Source: JBHICC01 sp046759385
GTDB lineage: Bacteria; Pseudomonadota; Gammaproteobacteria; Acidiferrobacterales; SPGG2
NCBI GenBank assembly: GCA_046759385.1
Contig: JBHICC010000028.1
Span: 1-33,693, forward strand
Length of the DNA: 33,693 nt
Direction of reading: 5' to 3'
Shown here: piece after piece, positions 32,075 to 33,693 of the stretch
Layout: each line of letters opens with the position of its first letter
Position numbering within the stretch: position 1 is the first letter of the stretch
Program-made: the position numbers and the translations under genes
The notes under the pieces: generated by a model
Database searches by the model: none
Told to the model about the DNA's origin: nothing
Seen by the model: the letters and a program-made list of their open reading frames with translations, nothing else

Positions 32075-32857
32075 TCATAAGAAACTCTCGTTCTCACCTA
32101 GATAACGCCATTGACCGATAGGCAGGTTGCGAAGCCGGACCTTGCCAATCCGCACACGCTTGAGGGCGACGACTTCAAGACCGACTTGTCTGCACATGCG
32201 GCGAATCTGACGCTTCCGACCCTCGGTGAGAGCGAATCGCAGCCGACCGTCATTCGTCAACGAGACCTGCGCCGGTTTCAACGCTTTGCCGTCGAGCAAA
32301 AGCCCATTCCGCAATCGTGCAAGCTTTTGGCGCGTCAACCTTCCCTCGACTCTGACTATGTACTCCTTCTCAATCGCCGAACTTGCACCCACTAGCTGAC
32401 GCGCGATTCGCCCATCCTGAGTCAGTACCAGCAGGCCCGTTGAATCGATATCGAGCCTTCCCGCGGCGGCAAGTCCCTTGTGGTGCGCAAGCTTGAACTG
32501 CCGCCGACTAAGGTCGCCGGTAAACCTGGATCGCTTGCTAATCAGTGATGCCGCTGGCGGATAACCTTTCTCGGGTTGAGTAGAAACGTAGCCCGGGGGT
32601 TTGTTCAGTAGGATCGTCACCGCCTGGTTCTGTCGCGCGCGGGCGCGCTTGTCGAGATTGACAGTCTGGTGTGGATAGACGGTTGTCCCCAGGGTAGTGA
32701 CCTGTTTGCCGTCTACATAGACCCAGCCGCGCTCGATAAAGACATCGGCCTCGCGACGCGAGCATACTCCCCGCGCTGCCAGTAATTTAGATAGACGAAT
32801 GCGCTTGATTGCGCGAGCGTGTTCTTCAATGGCGCCTGTCTGCACCCTCCTCGGCAT
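32075..32857 (-). CDS. RluF-like 23S rRNA pseudouridine synthase
   Basis: RsuA-family pseudouridine synthase, 260 residues from the ATG at 32857. An S4 domain begins IRLSKLLAARGVCSRREADVFI. The catalytic Asp136 lies in GRLDIDSTGLL, followed by IEKEYIVRVEG and GRKRQIRRMCRQVGLEVVALKRVRIG. The RQIRRMC block and the C-terminus resemble E. coli RluF (pseudouridine 2604), and I infer that target; it also lacks RluF's long basic tail. The open frame continues to 33394, but that part lies antisense to ilvD and is not real. An in-frame ATG at 32893 is the alternative start. Confidence 0.85.
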   Translation of the reverse strand: MPRRVQTGAIEEHARAIKRIRLSKLLAARGVCSRREADVFIERGWVYVDGKQVTTLGTTVYPHQTVNLDKRARARQNQAVTILLNKPPGYVSTQPEKGYPPAASLISKRSRFTGDLSRRQFKLAHHKGLAAAGRLDIDSTGLLVLTQDGRIARQLVGASSAIEKEYIVRVEGRLTRQKLARLRNGLLLDGKALKPAQVSLTNDGRLRFALTEGRKRQIRRMCRQVGLEVVALKRVRIGKVRLRNLPIGQWRYLGENESFL

Positions 32858-32929
32858 AGCTTTGACTCTACGGTAAAATCGTTGCCAATTCATCCTCGGA
32901 CAACCACGCATCATATCCTGGAGAGCGCA

Positions 32930-33693
32930 ATGGCACAGAAGCTCAACAAGTTCAGTTCTCGGGTTACGCAGGCGAAATCCCAAGGTGCTTCCCAGGCCAT
33001 GCTCTATGGCACAGGCATGACTGATGAGGACATGGATAAGGCCGAGGTCGGAATCGCCACGGTATGGTGGGAAGGGAATACCTGCAACATGCACCTTAAT
33101 GAGTTGGCGGCCAGGGTTAAGGAGGGTGTAGACGCAGCTGGGCTCGTGGGCATGCGCTTTAACACCGTGGGTGTCAGCGACGGTATTGCTATGGGTACCG
33201 ACGGCATGAGCTTTTCTCTGCAGTCCCGTGACCTCATCGCTGATTCGATCGAAACGGTCATGGGCGCCCAGTGGTACGATGCGAATATCTCGATTCCTGG
33301 TTGCGACAAGAACATGCCGGGCTGCTTGATGGCGATGGGACGTCTGAATCGATCTGCGCTGATGGTCTACGGCGGCACCATCAAACCGGGTCATTGGGAC
33401 AATCGTACCTTGGATGTGGTATCTGCGTTCCAGAGTTATGGCGAGTTCATCGCCGGTAAGATCGACGACGATGCGCGCAAGGCGATCGTCCGGAATTCCT
33501 GTCCCGGACCAGGTGCGTGCGGAGGTATGTATACGGCAAACACGATGGCATCGGCGATTGAGGCCTTGGGTATGTCGCTTCCCTACAGCTCATCGACACC
33601 GGCAGTGGATCCGAAGAAACTCGAGGAGTGCCATCAGGCCGGCGCTGCTATACGTAATCTTTTGGAAAAGGATATCACGCCGCGCGACATCAT
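32930..33693 (+). CDS. ilvD: dihydroxy-acid dehydratase, N-terminal part (3' end outside window)
   Basis: Fe-S dehydratase of the isoleucine/valine pathway. 254 residues are visible before the window ends with the frame open. Cluster and metal-site motifs are Cys52 (EGNTCNMHL), Asp84 (GVSDGIAMGT), Cys125-Asp126-Lys127 (PGCDKNMPGC; the Lys is carbamylated in the family) and Cys191/Cys197 (SCPGPGACGGMYTANTM). The start has a CTGGAGAG site eight bases upstream. It is divergent from the rluF-like gene with only 72 bases between starts, so the promoters must be packed closely or overlap. Confidence 0.97.
   Translation, partial: MAQKLNKFSSRVTQAKSQGASQAMLYGTGMTDEDMDKAEVGIATVWWEGNTCNMHLNELAARVKEGVDAAGLVGMRFNTVGVSDGIAMGTDGMSFSLQSRDLIADSIETVMGAQWYDANISIPGCDKNMPGCLMAMGRLNRSALMVYGGTIKPGHWDNRTLDVVSAFQSYGEFIAGKIDDDARKAIVRNSCPGPGACGGMYTANTMASAIEALGMSLPYSSSTPAVDPKKLEECHQAGAAIRNLLEKDITPRDI

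Noticed and set aside
32858..33394. N-terminal extension of the rluF-like frame by about 180 residues
   Set aside because: It is antisense to the clearly real ilvD start and has no family resemblance; the S4 domain begins soon after the ATG at 32857.

Overview
This window is a stretch of bacterial chromosome made almost entirely of housekeeping genes. Synteny and protein content point to a gammaproteobacterium. The evidence includes the yciO / M50 protease / trpS / scpA / scpB / rluB run, the rpsP-rimM-trmD-rplS operon, a class 2 pyrD, and the yciI-yciB pair. Base composition is moderately GC-rich throughout, and GTG and TTG starts are common. I cannot name a genus; an uncultivated or poorly sampled lineage is plausible. 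I see no rRNA, tRNA, CRISPR array, intact insertion sequence or prophage.

Layout. 1-1032 is the 3' part of ligA. 1096-1967 (minus) is yciB-yciI. 2162-2860 is a membrane protein with MscS-type helices. 2920-7845 is a tight plus-strand run (yciO, M50 protease, trpS, scpA, scpB, rluB) whose last five genes are joined by 1- or 4-base overlaps. 8045-9489 holds a small membrane protein and an outer-membrane-like protein. 9486-11282 (minus) is fumC followed by a frameshifted small lipoprotein gene. 11604-14373 (plus) carries a metallophosphoesterase, a small exported protein, tag and an alpha/beta hydrolase. 14566-16513 is rpsP-rimM-trmD-rplS. 16710-18512 is a large exported helical-repeat protein, followed by a decayed ogt-like gene that overlaps xerD. 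19760-20476 (minus) is an unknown two-helix membrane protein, followed by about 550 bases of mostly unexplained DNA and then gltA. 22312-25530 (minus) reads aguA-aguB-DAHP synthase. 25656-26891 is a DUF1015 protein, 26898-27767 (minus) an SDR, 27888-29813 a GAF/HD-GYP protein and 29916-30878 a Gfo/Idh/MocA oxidoreductase. 30907-32857 (minus) is an rluF-like gene then pyrD. 32930 to the end is the 5' part of ilvD.

Function. Most genes serve core information processing (ligase, TrpRS, condensin subunits, two rRNA pseudouridine synthases, ribosomal proteins, 16S maturation, tRNA m1G37, XerD) and central metabolism (citrate synthase, fumarase, DHODH, DHAD, DAHP synthase). aguA and aguB together convert agmatine to putrescine.

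I found no convincing new multi-gene system. The observations most worth checking are these: a four-cysteine motif in TrpRS matching the known [4Fe-4S] type; an ogt relic that lost its catalytic core but still overlaps xerD; a lipoprotein gene broken by one extra base in an A run; a divergent DAHP synthase with an apparent Glu-to-Asp metal-ligand change; an HD-GYP domain split by about 100 residues; and several small sequence structures (an 11-bp hairpin inside rpsP, a tandem duplication over a start site, and a palindrome between divergent genes).
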